Shown here in pieces: positions 23,849-35,147 of a stretch of 64,000 bases of DNA. How positions within the stretch are numbered: position 1 is the first letter of the stretch; every line of letters begins with the position of its first letter. The position numbers and the translations under genes are program-made. The stretch spans positions 372,001 to 436,000 of the forward strand of contig JACKQL020000045.1 in assembly GCA_018296165.2 (NCBI GenBank). The letters are read 5' to 3'. The notes below the pieces were generated by a model. That model did not search any database and was not told the origin of the DNA. It saw only the letters and a program-made list of their open reading frames with translations. The DNA comes from Termitomyces sp. T153 (lineage: Eukaryota > Basidiomycota > Agaricomycetes > Agaricales > Lyophyllaceae).

Positions 23849-25752
23849 TTATAATTCCATGCTGTTGCTGTCTTCCTTGTCCTTATTCGTTCTATTTTTA
23901 TAGATCTCCCTCATCTTTGATTGAACTTTTTTATTTCCCAACAGAGGATTGTCAAAAGTGTCTTTGCTCACACTAATGGTGAAGCCACTGGGGGTCACCT
24001 CTGCATCTTTCTTAAGATGTTTGAAAATGTTGAAGCCAGCAAAAGCATTGGTAGCCGCTGTGGAAACAGTGAGCTTACTTGCATTATCACAATTCATACC
24101 AGGCAATGTAGGAATTAAATGTTTGATAGGAGGTCCATCAGAGATGCTGATGATGCAGACACTGTGCGCATTGATTTGATAAACCTCCTCTGTTGTTAGC
24201 ACCCGGCATGCAAAACAATGTGAGAGAGCATGCACCTTTCAGATCAAAGATTTATCCTTCATAATAAAACAATGGAGAGAACAATTCATCAACATTAAGG
24301 TTCCTGGCTTCAATGCTTTGTAAAAGTCCAAGGAGCAACAAGATTGTTATTGGGATTGCAAACGTCTAGTTGTACTAATTTGTTTTGTACAAGGTTGAAG
24401 TAAGGTCCCTAGCAGTCTTGATTCAAATGGGGGTCATAAAATGCCCTGCTTTGTGTCAAAGGTTCTTGAAGAGTGTAAAATCCATATCAATGAATTATAA
24501 TAACAGGTTTACCTTCAAAATTCCCCAATTTACCAGAAGACATTGTCACAACTGAATCTCTGTCTGAGTGTAAATCTGAAAGGGAACACTTGGTTAATTT
24601 TTTAGTGGTGGAACATTCCTTATTTGGATTCTAACAATTAACAATATCAGTCTGGACTGAATACCGAGGGAAAACAATGAATGATACTCACACCATATTT
24701 TGGCAGCATATGAACAATGATATGGTCCTTTGTTGTTATTTTGTCCCCATCTGCATTCTGCACCCATTTGCAAATGGCAACATCCTAAAAAAATAAACAA
24801 ATGTGAACATCTGGAAAATGTCTCCATACCACTGCAGATTCTAATTCCTTCTTTTTGTCTGCATCTTGGATTGCATTCAGCATCCCAATTTGATTGTTGA
24901 AAAGTGTGCACAGTCTTCTTGTTCCACCAGTAGGCACCTTGACTGACAAAACATCCTTTGTTTTTGAATCATCTTCCAAAACTTGGACCTGAGCAAATCT
25001 GTTATTTAAAGGCATCACAGTAATTTATCCTGATGGTTCATACCAGTTCTCCAGAATGTCCTGCATAATGGTTCCCTTTTGCTGCAATGATTGTTCCAGC
25101 CTTTGTTCCTGCAATTTCACCACAAAGGTTGGTTCTAAAGTCTTGTCCATTGACATCCTTGTAAGTGTAGTTGCCCGACCATGGCTCAACATTGTGACAA
25201 AAGTCTACAGGGAAGTTTGCTTCTCCCAGGAATGCACTCCCCATATTAATCAGACTCTCCTCCATTGACTTGTACAGGCCATCATTCTGTTCTGCTATCA
25301 ATTTGGAAGAAATAGGCATGAGAGTGTGGATTGAATAAATGGTAATGGCATTTGTTGTTTCTGTAGTGGTAATTTATACATGGTTTGAAACAAAGAATCA
25401 TGGGACATTCACCATCTGCACACTGAAAATTGAAACAATCAGGAGTGAGTCATCCCATTGTAGTCTCATGCTCCATCCTTCTTTTTTTGTGTTTAGATGC
25501 ACTCTGGCCAATGTCAGGGAGGTGAGACAAATTGTCTGAAATTTTATATTTTTGAATACAACGAGGGGAGAGTTTCTCCATAGTGTGAGATACATACAAG
25601 ATGACTTGTTCGACCTCAGTCAAAACTGCTGATGTGTTTGCTGTACCAGCAAACTCATCCATTGATTGGATGCGATATCTATGTGCTTGATCTAATTCAT
25701 TGATATGTTGTGTTGCCTTCAGTATCTCAATGCTATTGCCATGTTTCAACAA
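23849..25752 (-). CDS. Unknown cargo gene downstream of the helicase, probably multi-exon
   Basis: Several long minus frames follow one another: 25450-25752 (HINELDQAHRYRIQSMDEF), 25038-25319 (NVEPWSGNYTYKDVNGQDF then LCGEIAGTKAGTIIAAKGNH), 24785-25018 (NNRFAQVQVLEDDSKTKD then STGG-like VPTGGTRRLCTLFNNQ) and 23849-24235 (TNAFAGFNIFKHLKKDAEV). The parts read like exons of one soluble protein with low-complexity-free sequence, so the gene was under selection not long ago. It starts 40 bases after the helicase frame. I do not recognise the family and assign no function. Exon borders are not resolved. Confidence 0.4.
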
Positions 25753-25791
25753 TGTACTTCATTGCAAGATTTCTAGACATTTTCTGTCACA

Positions 25792-26889
25792 TCACATGTC
25801 TTTGGACAGAGAACAAGTAATCCTCTTTTTGAGGAAAAAACATAGAACAGTGACTCCATTGAGAGAATGCACTCTCGACAGCATAACATATAGTGATTCT
25901 GTACCACTGCAGGATTCCAAATCAACAATGACATGGTCCAGAGTCATCCTCTGCACTCTATGGGCTGTCATTGCAAATGCTGGTACAATGGAAACTTGAG
26001 TGCACAAGATTGTCCACTTTGATTTGTTATATGGATGTTCAAACTTCAATGTTACTGAATTGGCAATTATAGGATAATATCCTGCAGGTAGATTTTGCAT
26101 TGGTGTTTGGTCCACTTCTGGACAATGGATGATGACTGACATCAAATGCTGAATTCCATGAACATCCACTGTATATGTGATTTTCTTGATTGTACCTCTT
26201 GTACCATTTGTGATTCTGCCACCCACATCAAAGTTGTGTGCCACTAGTACTGGCATTCCCAGCACCAGAGGTATTTTGCCCAAACATTGCTTTGTCTTTC
26301 CTGAATGCAAGCATTGTAGCTGTTCTATCAACACTTTGTCTTCAATAACCCCCCCTGAGTTTGTATTTTTTGTACTGATATGATCAATGGCATAATACCA
26401 GTGAAGCTCTTGCCCTGTGTTGAGAGCAAATTGTTTGGCCATGCATTCATTTAATGCATCCTTTGCAGCATTTGTAGCAACTATGATTGGTACAGCCCTC
26501 CAGCCAGGATCTTCATTGACATCCAATAATGACAATACATGCAAATGTAGAAGGTCATTGTCTCTATTGTTACATCTACCCTCCCTCAACCTAGATAACA
26601 ATTCTACAAATCTACCATTATTGTCACCCATCTGCCAATGCTGTTGTGTTAAGAAAACTACTGTCTGCACTGATAACCAGAGCAATTTCCCAAAAATTAT
26701 ATCCTGTCCCACACTTGATTTACTACATTTTTCCCCATCAATTCTCCCATATAACCTTGCATCAGTGGGGGGAGGAAGTTGTGCAAAATCACCTGCAAAA
26801 ATGACATTCATACCTCTAAATGCAGATGGATTGCCTTTTGCCACTGACAGCGCATGACTGATTTGTGTTAGACACCAACAGCTTAGCAT
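25792..26889 (-). pseudogene. PIF1-type Helitron helicase, C-terminal part
   Basis: A 365-residue frame starts inside motif II (MLSCWCLTQISHAL, usually preceded by DEISM) and continues FRGMNVIFAGDFAQLPPPTD (motif III, Q-L-P-P), then the later motifs LGKIPLVLGMPVLVAHNFDV (motif IV/V area, GMPV) and VSIVPAFAMTAHRVQRMTLD with YVMLSRVHSLNGV near the end (motif VI, the usual Y-V-A-L-S-R form). Length is far below a full Helitron Rep-helicase. The ATP-binding GKS motif I and the whole Rep domain are absent. The remaining part is open and well conserved. The fragment cannot act as a helicase by itself. Confidence 0.88.
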
Positions 26890-28740
26890 GCAGCATTATC
26901 TGGTTTGTCATAACAAGATTGTAGACTTTCTTGATTTACATCTGGTTTGACAAGTTCAATGTGGTAAGGTAGGAAATCCCAACTCTCAATGTCCTCCAAT
27001 GCTGGTTCATTTATAACTATATGATGATACAAAGGGTTATGTATCTTTAACCACTTCAAGGCAGCACAGATGTGATCTGCACAAACAATTAGAGGTCTTG
27101 CATGTTCTTTCAACCATTTTGTAGATGGTTGCTCATTTCTGACAAACAACACACACACACACAGGGGTTACAATCTCTTCAACTGAAGGAGGTAATATAC
27201 TTGCAATGCTTCCAGGATCCTGAGGAAATATTATAGTATGTCCATGCATTTTTTTCTGTACACCAGGTAAGTTTTTGCCTGAACCTTTGTTTTGAATCTA
27301 CACTATATATTGACTGGGATGATGCAATGAAATGACAGATTCCTCTACTGTGTTCAGATCCTGCAGGACTTGTGGCACCTTGCCCAAATACATTTTATTG
27401 GCCAAAGCAAATTTTGGTAGGTGATTTTTCCTTATTCAGATTCAAACACTCATTACATAGTTGAAGAAATGGAGTCCCATCCAGACTTTGTATTATGCCA
27501 TTGGGATCAATAAGCAAATTCTGCAGAGGTCCAGTGTGTACTGGCAGTAAATGTTCAAACTCTTGTCTTTGCATGTCATCTACACTACCATCAACTGATT
27601 TGTTGTACTGCAATCCAGATAAAGGCATATTCTGGATATCCTCAGTAGAATCAAGTCCGATAGTAAATGGAGTAGTACATCCTGGGTAATGGAGAAGGGC
27701 AAGATGTAACGAGTGACATGAAATACATGCAGTGTCAAACACAGGCATATTTCTGGAACAACAAGCACAGAGTAATACATGCAAACAATCTGATGAGGTT
27801 GCTTCTCAAAACATTTCAGTGAGCTTTGACTTGAGATTATGCAAAGCACATGATGGCTAAGATGAATCTAAATGTTTTTTGGAAAATTTCATCGATGGCA
27901 AGTTGTCAATTTTGCCTTTCCCTTTAACCAAGTGATGAGCATATTTCTTCAATAAAGTCTGCATTTGACAAAGCAATGCACCAGGCTTACAGGGAATACT
28001 ATACATACTCAGGAGAAGCTGAGCAGCTTTTGAACTAAGCTTGGGTATTATGTGAGAGAATAAGTGAGATTAAATTTCATCATTGGAGGTGTTGACACTG
28101 CTACAATTTTCTGTCTGATTCTGATGAACAGCTTGCATCCCATCTGAAGATAACACTTCATGTGAGAATGCACAACATGCAACGTTCCAACCACCTGTAG
28201 AACAAAGACCATTAAATGTATGTGCCATAATACCTGCTGCAATCTGCTCATCCGACCCTACACATGAAATTCCATGGGATGCTGCAAGGTCTAACAGTTC
28301 ATGCTGCTTTAATCTTGTGGAAGCCAAAAAGATACTAGAGGGAATGATGCAGATAGCTCCCATATCCCATTTATGCAACAATTCATGCAGACATTTTAAA
28401 TGTTGTAACCTGTTGAACCCAACTTTATTGAGACCCAAACAGGAACAGTACAATTTCAGATCATCTGAGGATACTGCAGCATAGGACACAATACCATCCA
28501 AGAGGTGATACCAAATCAGCAAGGAATCAGCATCTTCAGCCAGATATCCACATGTATCTGTAGCATGATTAGTGCAGAGTCCATTTAACAAATGATGGAC
28601 CAACAAAAGGATACTTTTGTTATCTGATTCACAACAAGTCAGACATGGTTTGTGAGTATGCAATTCATAAGAGACTTGTCCAGAAAAAAAGTTGCATGAA
28701 AACTGTTTGTCTGAAAAAGCAACAAATTCAACAGATCGTT
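26883..28740 (-). pseudogene. DUF6570-like N-terminal part of the Helitron protein
   Basis: The frame 26883-27158 reads RNEQPSTKWLKEHARPLIV then ICAALKWLKIHNPLYHHIVI and DFLPYHIELV, the pattern of the DUF6570 domain of fungal Helitron proteins. Upstream frames (27395-27784, 28070-28663) hold Cys-rich sequence with HSLHLALLHYPG and GISCVGSDEQIAAGIMAHTFNG, usual in the N-terminal part of these proteins. Its 3' end runs straight into the helicase motif II at about 26885, so the Rep domain and helicase motif I have been deleted. Confidence 0.7.
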
Positions 28741-28980
28741 AATCCTGGGTTTGTTAAATGAAGACAAAGATGATCTATCAGAGTAGATATGCACAGATTC
28801 AGATCTCAAAACATTGGGTCTACCTATTGGTGCAGGCAGAACAACACCTTTGAAGATATGTAAAATATATCAAAAAGACAAAATATAAAATAAGCAGTTA
28901 CCTTGAAATCTAGATTGAGTTGATGTTAAGCAAAAATCTGCTGCTGCTGTAGGAGACAATCTGAAAAGCAAACAATGCTC

Positions 28981-29232
28981 TCAGAAAAGCATGAACCAAT
29001 CAAGTCCCAAAACAATGCCAGACACATCTGCAATACAAAAAGTCAACACAGTAGAAAATTCAATCCCTTCAGCAGTTGAGAACACAGGTAGACAAAGTGA
29101 TTGAGAGGACAATAACACAGAAGTCTCAAAGAGGCGTCGAGGCAACTGGCTAATGGCCACGTTGGGATCAAACAAGGCATCAAAAGAAAGATCACCAAGT
29201 AATACCACTATAGAGGATGGAATAGTCATCAA
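28981..29232 (-). CDS. Small retropepsin-like cargo protein (D-P-N in place of D-T-G), copy in B
   Basis: An 83-residue frame with LLGDLSFDALFDPNVAISQLP near the start and FCIADVSGIVLGLDWFMLF at the end. The order (G-x-x-h-x-A-h-h-D-x-x at the N side, h-h-L-G-h-D-W-h at the C side) is that of retroviral-type aspartic proteases, but the catalytic Thr-Gly reads Pro-Asn. A homologue with the same D-P-N is at 50310-50675. In both elements it lies directly downstream of the nucleotidyltransferase-like gene. It may be a protease-fold protein without catalysis, or the fold call may be wrong. Confidence 0.5.
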   Translation of the reverse strand: MMTIPSSIVVLLGDLSFDALFDPNVAISQLPRRLFETSVLLSSQSLCLPVFSTAEGIEFSTVLTFCIADVSGIVLGLDWFMLF

Positions 29233-29448
29233 ATATGAGGAAAGGAAACAAAAGTCTCACATGCTTAAAAAGCTGATACTCTGTATTTTATAATGTCTCA
29301 TGAATCATGAGTGAATATCAAAATACTATATCCAATGATGGTAATATTCTAAATAAGGTTAATTTTGGAAATAGTATATATCTTTAAGGGAGATGAATAA
29401 TGGAAGCCAAATGAAACATACAAATTGTAGAAGGATATCAGAAAGGTT

Positions 29449-30290
29449 TTAACCAAAAGCAAGCTTCCAATGTGTATTTCTATTGACACCCATTTCAGAG
29501 TGAGGACCATGAATAGGAATCACATCTGCAATGCAGAAGGTGAAGATGTGGGAATCATTAAACATATGGAAAGTAAGCAGACAGTTCCCATCAATGCCAC
29601 ACTCATGATGACTAAAGATATCCCAATGCTTGATATTCAAAGCAAGGTCAAACCTCCGAGCTTGATATTTGGCAATGGCTTCAACAAGTGTCAGTGTAAT
29701 TGAACCATCAGTGAAATGCAGACAGTTGATGAGACCACAACAATTGAAAGTCAAATGAGGATAAGCACAGACAATGTCAGTGTTGGACATGAAATTCATA
29801 ACTGGGGTTGAATGGAACCAAGTAATGGGATGAAGTGTGTTATTGGTGGATGAAAGGATGACATCAATAGTGTGACCCTGGAGAGCAAAGTGAACTACAT
29901 CTTCAATGCATCCATCATGATTGTATCTGTCTGGCAAGGACCCCTCCTCCAATTGATATCCATAGACAAGCGTGAGTTCATCCATGATTATATTGCACTT
30001 GCAGGTGGGCACATAGATGTCCATATCAGTGAATTCAATGTCACCAGAGGGAAACAAAAGAGAGAGTATAAGGAGCCTGACACAACACTCTGTGTTGCAT
30101 TTAACAAGCATAAGAAACTATTGGGATGAAGACCAAAAAGTGATAAATGCTCATGAATGTTGTTGGCTACAAAGTTTTGGACATCAACTTGAAGGGATGT
30201 GCCTGCAAGAATTGCAAGATTGTGCAAATCAAGTTTCTTCAATATGTTAATCAGTTTGTTGGTGGACATGCCCTTAGGAAGATGGGGCAC
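29449..30290 (-). pseudogene. F-box-like / nucleotidyltransferase-fold protein, copy in B
   Basis: The N-terminal frame (29988-30290) carries LINILKKLDLHNLAILAGTS, an F-box-like helix, and SVVSGS. The frame then shifts by -1 into 29449-30111, which continues LLFPSGDIEFTDMDIYVP, then GHTIDVILSSTNN and VCAYPHLTFNCCGLIN. The triplet GS / DMDI / TIDV is the acidic pattern of minimal nucleotidyltransferases. It is highly similar (about 220 residues) to 49320-50127, including the -1 shift at the same place. Substrate unknown. Confidence 0.6.
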
Positions 30291-31292
30291 TGTAGATTAA
30301 AATTGATCAATGTGAGTGAAAAAATTTGTAAGAAAAAGCAAACGTGTAATTCCAAACATATTGATCATGATTTGAGTGAATAAGAGTGGGCCTATGAATT
30401 AAAGGAGTTTAATAGCAACATGAATTTAAGTTATATTTTACTTTTGCATGTAAGACTAGCTTCACCAAGATGATACAAACTCAGTGGAACCAAGAGGGGT
30501 GAAAAGGGAGTAATATTAACACAATAATATATATGTGAACTGAAACAATGAGAATGAGAAACAAAAAAAGGAGTTATTATCCACAACCATAAAGGGGTTA
30601 TTGTTGACAATAAGATGACATCACAAATCAGACAAAAAAGTGATAACAATGAGATGTTGAAAGAAAGACAGACTACAGATTTGTATTGCAATGTTCATAT
30701 ACAAAAGCAGGATGAAAATGCTGCTGGAGGATAATGAGCAACTAGCAAGAAAAAGAAACACACAGCATACCACATCCTCAGATGCTTTCAGTGCATCCCA
30801 TCCAGCCAAACCAAAATATAAAGGTAACATCTGCCACACATTTTTGTGCTGTTCTGCATGTGTCACCACGACCTTGGCAGCACACCATATACAAAAGAGC
30901 AAAGACCAGACAGGGTTCCATATGGTAAGTGCCTCAAGAGTGGTATAGCATGAAAGAGTAGCTTTGCCAAAGAATGAGCGACTGATTTCATCTTGGGCAG
31001 CAAGACAAGAGGTAGGGTGTAAACAACAACTGCCAGGAGTCCAATTAAACAACCAAGATCATGTATGCTCTGTCTGGGCTGACAATAACCACTGCCTACT
31101 GACACACACTCTGATGATGTCAGCTGGGTTCATACACACAACTGTACCATCTACCCGGGTGATGCCAGACTGAATTTTATGCTTGAATTGAATCAAAAGA
31201 AGGTTAAAGAAAAAAAACTGAATGTTATGAACCAACAGATAACATTTACAGATATGGTACAACAGTGCAGGTACACAAGATTGAAGACCAAA

Positions 31293-31964
31293 TGTCAGGA
31301 CCACAGTCCTGGAGGGGGACTCTTACAGGAGCCAAAACCACCTTGGGGAGGTGATGCCAACAGCAAGTATGTAAATAGGGAAAGAAACTAAGAAACTAAG
31401 AAATGAGAGCGAGTAATGAATGAAGAGAAGATCAGATAACAACAGAACACAAACAAGATATCAGGTAATGTCAAGGCTGGGGTGTAGCTACAGACTAAGG
31501 GACCTTATATAGCTGTAGGACACTGCCAAAAGGAGAAGATGGAAGTGATCTAAGTCATAGCAGGAAGTGATCTAAGTCATGAGAAAGCAATCTGGAACAA
31601 GGAAAGCAATCCTGGAAGTGATCTTGGACAGGTGGAAGTGATCTGGAACAGGTGGAAGTGAGCTGGAACCTGTGGAAGTGATCTGGAACCTGTGGAAGTG
31701 ATCTGGAACCTGTGAAAGTGATCTGGAACCTGTGGAAGTGATCTGGAACCTGTGGAAGTGATCTGGAACCTGTGGAAGTGATCTGTGCCTGTGGGAATGA
31801 TCTGGAACAGGAAAAGCGGTCCTAGAGGTGGCTAAAACCTGGATGTGGCTGAAACAGGACTGTGGCTAAGATCTGGGGGTGTGGCTGAGATCTAGAGAGG
31901 GACTGTGTAGAATCTGAGGTTGGATAATAGTGAAGGGAAAGGAGGAATGGAATGGGTCATGACA
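31293..31964 (-). repeat. TRIM LTR 1
   Basis: 672 bases. It contains CCTTATATAGCTG and an array of the 20-base unit GGAAGTGATCTGGAACCTGT (about eight copies, 31630-31790). Confidence 0.9.
31630..31790 (+). repeat. 20-bp minisatellite inside the TRIM LTR
   Basis: Units GGAAGTGATCTGGAACCTGT repeat head to tail; equivalent arrays lie at about 32755-32910 and 33900-34050 in the other LTRs. Confidence 0.9.
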
Positions 31965-32438
31965 GTACTCCCCCTTCAAGCATCGAGCCCTCGAGATGTG
32001 TGTGTAGTGATTCTGAGATTCTGAGGAGTGTGGAAGAGTGTTGGGAAGGGAAGAAGCATGGGGAAAGACCAGGAGGGTGTCCAAAGTGAGTGCCAATCTG
32101 TACTTGCAATAACCACTGTGAAGAAGGTGCAAGAGTCACCTCCACAGATACTGGAGCCATCCTATTACTTCCCAACTAAGGCTGAAGCAAAGGGTGGACA
32201 GTGCTGGAGCATGTAAATGCATCCAAAATCAACCCCATGGAATACCAGTGCCACCCCAGTAACTCTGAGCCTGGATAGAGGTGTGGGGGGAATAGAAATG
32301 GGGGAGCCAACTCTATGGGATTACTGGTGCCATCCTCAAACTCCTCAATGAAGGCTGAAGTGGAGGAGGGATAGAAATAGAGTGGGTAAGATATACAAGC
32401 TGCCATCACAACCTGGGGGGTGGTGCAGCCTTGACATT

Positions 32439-33088
32439 TGTCAGGACCACAGTCCTGGAGGGGGACTCTTACAGGAGCCAAAACCACCTTGGGGAGGTGA
32501 TGCCAACAGCAAGTATGTAAATAGGGAAAGAAACTAAGAAACTAAGAAATGAGAGCGAGTAATGAATGAAGAGAAGATCAGATAACAACAGAACACAAAC
32601 AAGATATCAGGTAATGTCAAGGCTGGGGTGTAGCTACAGACTAAGGGACCTTATATAGCTGTAGGACACTGCCAAAAGGAGAAGATGGAAGTGATCTAAG
32701 TCATGAGAAAGCAATCTGGAACAAGGAAAGCAATCCTGGAAGTGATCTTGGACAGGTGGAAGTGATCTGGAACAGGTGGAAGTGATCTGGAACCTGTGGA
32801 AGTGATCTGGAACCTGTGGAAGTGATCTGGAACCTGTGGAAGTGATCTGGAACCTGTGAAAGTGATCTGGAACCTGTGGAAGTGATCTGGAACCTGTGGA
32901 AGTGATCTGTGCCTGTGGGAATGATCTGGAACAGGAAAAGCGGTCCTAGAGGTGGCTAAAACCTGGATGTGGCTGAAACAGGACTGTGGCTAAGATCTGG
33001 GGGTGTGGCTGAGATCTAGAGAGGGACTGTGTAGAATCTGAGGTTGGATAATAGTGAAGGGAAGGGAGGAATGGAATGGGTCATGACA
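32439..33088 (-). repeat. TRIM LTR 2
   Basis: 650 bases, nearly identical to LTR 1 and 3 but lacking about 22 bases (one AGTGATCTAAGTCAT unit) near 32700. It carries the same 20-base tandem array. Confidence 0.9.
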
Positions 33089-33562
33089 GTACTCCCCCTT
33101 CAAGCATCGAGCCCTCGAGATGTGTGTGTAGTGATTCTGAGATTCTGAGGAGTGTGGAAGAGTGTTGGGAAGGGAAGAAGCATGGGGAAAGACCAGGAGG
33201 GTGTCCAAAGTGAGTGCCAATCTGTACTTGCAATAACCACTGTGAAGAAGGTGCAAGAGTCACCTCCACAGATACTGGAGCCATCCTATTACTTCCCAAC
33301 TAAGGCTGAAGCAAAGGGTGGACAGTGCTGGAGCATGTAAATGCATCCAAAATCAACCCCATGGAATACCAGTGCCACCCCAGTAACTCTGAGCCTGGAT
33401 AGAGGTGTGGGGGGAATAGAAATGGGGGAGCCAACTCTATGGGATTACTGGTGCCATCCTCAAACTCCTCAATGAAGGCTGAAGTGGAGGAGGGATAGAA
33501 ATAGAGTGGGTAAGATATACAAGCTGCCATCACAACCTGGGGGGTGGTGGAGCCTTGACATT

Positions 33563-34234
33563 TGTCAGGACCACAGTCCTGGAGGGGGACTCTTACAGGA
33601 GCCAAAACCACCTTGGGGAGGTGATGCCAACAGCAAGTATGTAAATAGGGAAAGAAACTAAGAAACTAAGAAATGAGAGCGAGTAATGAATGAAGAGAAG
33701 ATCAGATAACAACAGAACACAAACAAGATATCAGGTAATGTCAAGGCTGGGGTGTAGCTACAGACTAAGGGACCTTATATAGCTGTAGGACACTGCCAAA
33801 AGGAGAAGATGGAAGTGATCTAAGTCATAGCAGGAAGTGATCTAAGTCATGAGAAAGCAATCTGGAACAAGGAAAGCAATCCTGGAAGTGATCTTGGACA
33901 GGTGGAAGTGATCTGGAACAGGTGGAAGTGAGCTGGAACCTGTGGAAGTGATCTGGAACCTGTGGAAGTGATCTGGAACCTGTGAAAGTGATCTGGAACC
34001 TGTGGAAGTGATCTGGAACCTGTGGAAGTGATCTGGAACCTGTGGAAGTGATCTGTGCCTGTGGGAATGATCTGGAACAGGAAAAGCGGTCCTAGAGGTG
34101 GCTAAAACCTGGATGTGGCTGAAACAGGACTGTGGCTAAGATCTGGGGGTGTGGCTGAGATCTAGAGAGGGACTGTGTAGAATCTGAGGTTGGATAATAG
34201 TGAAGGGAAGGGAGGAATGGAATGGGTCATGACA
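33563..34234 (-). repeat. TRIM LTR 3
   Basis: 672 bases, nearly identical to LTR 1, ends at TGACA before the target duplication CCAAA. Confidence 0.9.
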
Positions 34235-35124
34235 CCAAACAAATGACATGATGCAAAAAGATCAATTTCAAAACCAGCATCCACTGCCAGAGTGGTATCA
34301 ATTTCATTGAAAGATAAATCAAAACCATGTAGAAAGGAAGGGAAACAATGATGAATGTGACCAGCAATGGTAGTGTAGACCCCAGATATTGAATATTTGT
34401 CCCCCATGTGTAACAATGAATGGATGATATCTGCATGCAACAGCTGGCAGCTCAAGGAAGATCCAGAGTAGTCAATGTATGTACAACACTAGACACAAGA
34501 GAACATACAAGTTGAGATAATAAATAGCCCTGATAAGAGTATAAAAATCAACAGAATCCTCACTCATTATATGGATGCTATGAGTCCATTGATTTCCATG
34601 CAAGGGACGTGAATGCCACATGTCCTTAAAGACTGGAGAAAGCCTGGTAAAAACAGAAGCATGAATATGGAATATTGAATCTCCAACCAACAAAACTAGA
34701 TTCCCATCAGAAAAAGAAACAGAATGGATATTGGATAACATTGGTTCTGAGGCCAAAGGGTAATAGCATGCAGGTAGAGGAAAGATGGACATTGTTGCGG
34801 TAGAAAATTGAGTCAAAGGAGATGTGCATGGGAAAAGGGGCATATGAAACAATGGATAAAATCACATGCGATGCACAGACAAGACAAAAGACATTACATT
34901 TGAGGAGATCAAAACAGGGAATTAGATAGATAGACAAGTGCAATTATTGAACAGTGCATTGCAGGTCAAGAAACAGCACAGACTGAAAGGCATATAGAAA
35001 CAAAAACCAACAAGGAAAACAATGAGCACATGAGAAGAAATGGGCCAGGCAGATCAACAGTCTGGAAAGCATGACTTTTTATCTGAATAAACCTTTGAGA
35101 TTTTTTTTGATAGAGCCACAAGAA

Positions 35125-35147
35125 ACCCACTACATAGTAGTGGGAAT
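35125..35147. other. Hairpin end of element B
   Basis: CCCACTACATAGTAGTGGG forms an 8-bp stem with a 3-base loop. Equivalent hairpins lie at about 36126-36144 (one mismatch) and 48722-48741. Confidence 0.85.

Larger units (their letters stand above)
31288..34239 (-). mobile_element. Young TRIM-type LTR array (three LTRs, two interiors)
   Basis: Three near-identical LTRs (31293-31964, 32439-33088, 33563-34234) alternate with two 474-base interiors (31965-32438, 33089-33562). The LTRs end in TGTCA/TGACA. The exact target duplication CCAAA lies at 31288-31292 and 34235-34239. The interiors are too short for gag-pol and hold no recognised protein. Read on minus, the polypurine tract GAAGGGGGAGTAC sits directly before TGTCATGACC, so the element is in minus orientation. 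It interrupts the BTB gene of element B. Confidence 0.9.
30620..34900 (-). pseudogene. BTB/POZ-domain gene split by a TRIM
   Basis: The BTB core is at 34472-34852: VSFSDGNLVLLVGDSIFHI, VFTRLSPVFKDMW and SVDFYTLIRAIYYL. It continues after a short intron at 34162-34455 (IIHSLLHMGDKYSISGVYT). The open frame meets the TRIM at 34235; beyond the TRIM (31292 downwards) it resumes in the same frame (LQSCVPALLYHI) and goes on through ITRVDGTVVCMNPADIIR to a C-terminal block with a CIWC-x-H type zinc-like motif and VWQMLPLYFGLAGWDALK. This layout is common for fungal BTB proteins, which act as dimerisation or cullin-adaptor modules. The TRIM insertion has a 5-base duplication. Confidence 0.8.
20783..35147 (-). 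mobile_element. Helitron-like cargo element, copy B (14.4 kb including TRIM)
   Basis: Read on the minus strand, the element starts at the hairpin CCCACTACTATGTAGTGGG next to 35147 and ends with GGGCACCCTTTACAGATGAA at 20783. The same two ends bound copy A (35148-36146) and copy C (48720-50888). Cargo in transcription order: BTB gene (split by a TRIM), F-box-like/nucleotidyltransferase gene, small retropepsin-like gene, DUF6570-like plus PIF1 helicase, an unknown gene, and a second nucleotidyltransferase-like gene. PIF1 helicase and DUF6570 together point to a Helitron lineage, but the ends are not the canonical TC...CTRR. The Rep (HUH) nuclease is missing. No target duplication is visible. 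Confidence 0.72.

Noticed and set aside
25339..26857. Plus-strand frames opposite the helicase
   Set aside because: They are antisense shadows of the helicase, which carries clear PIF1 motifs.
31630..31790. Tandem repeats as a CRISPR array
   Set aside because: The 20-base units adjoin directly with no spacers, they lie in a eukaryotic LTR and no cas genes are present.
31866..33611. Repeated 60-100 residue frames in the TRIM LTRs and interiors
   Set aside because: They occur on both strands in non-coding TRIM sequence and simply follow the repeat copies; no domain is seen.
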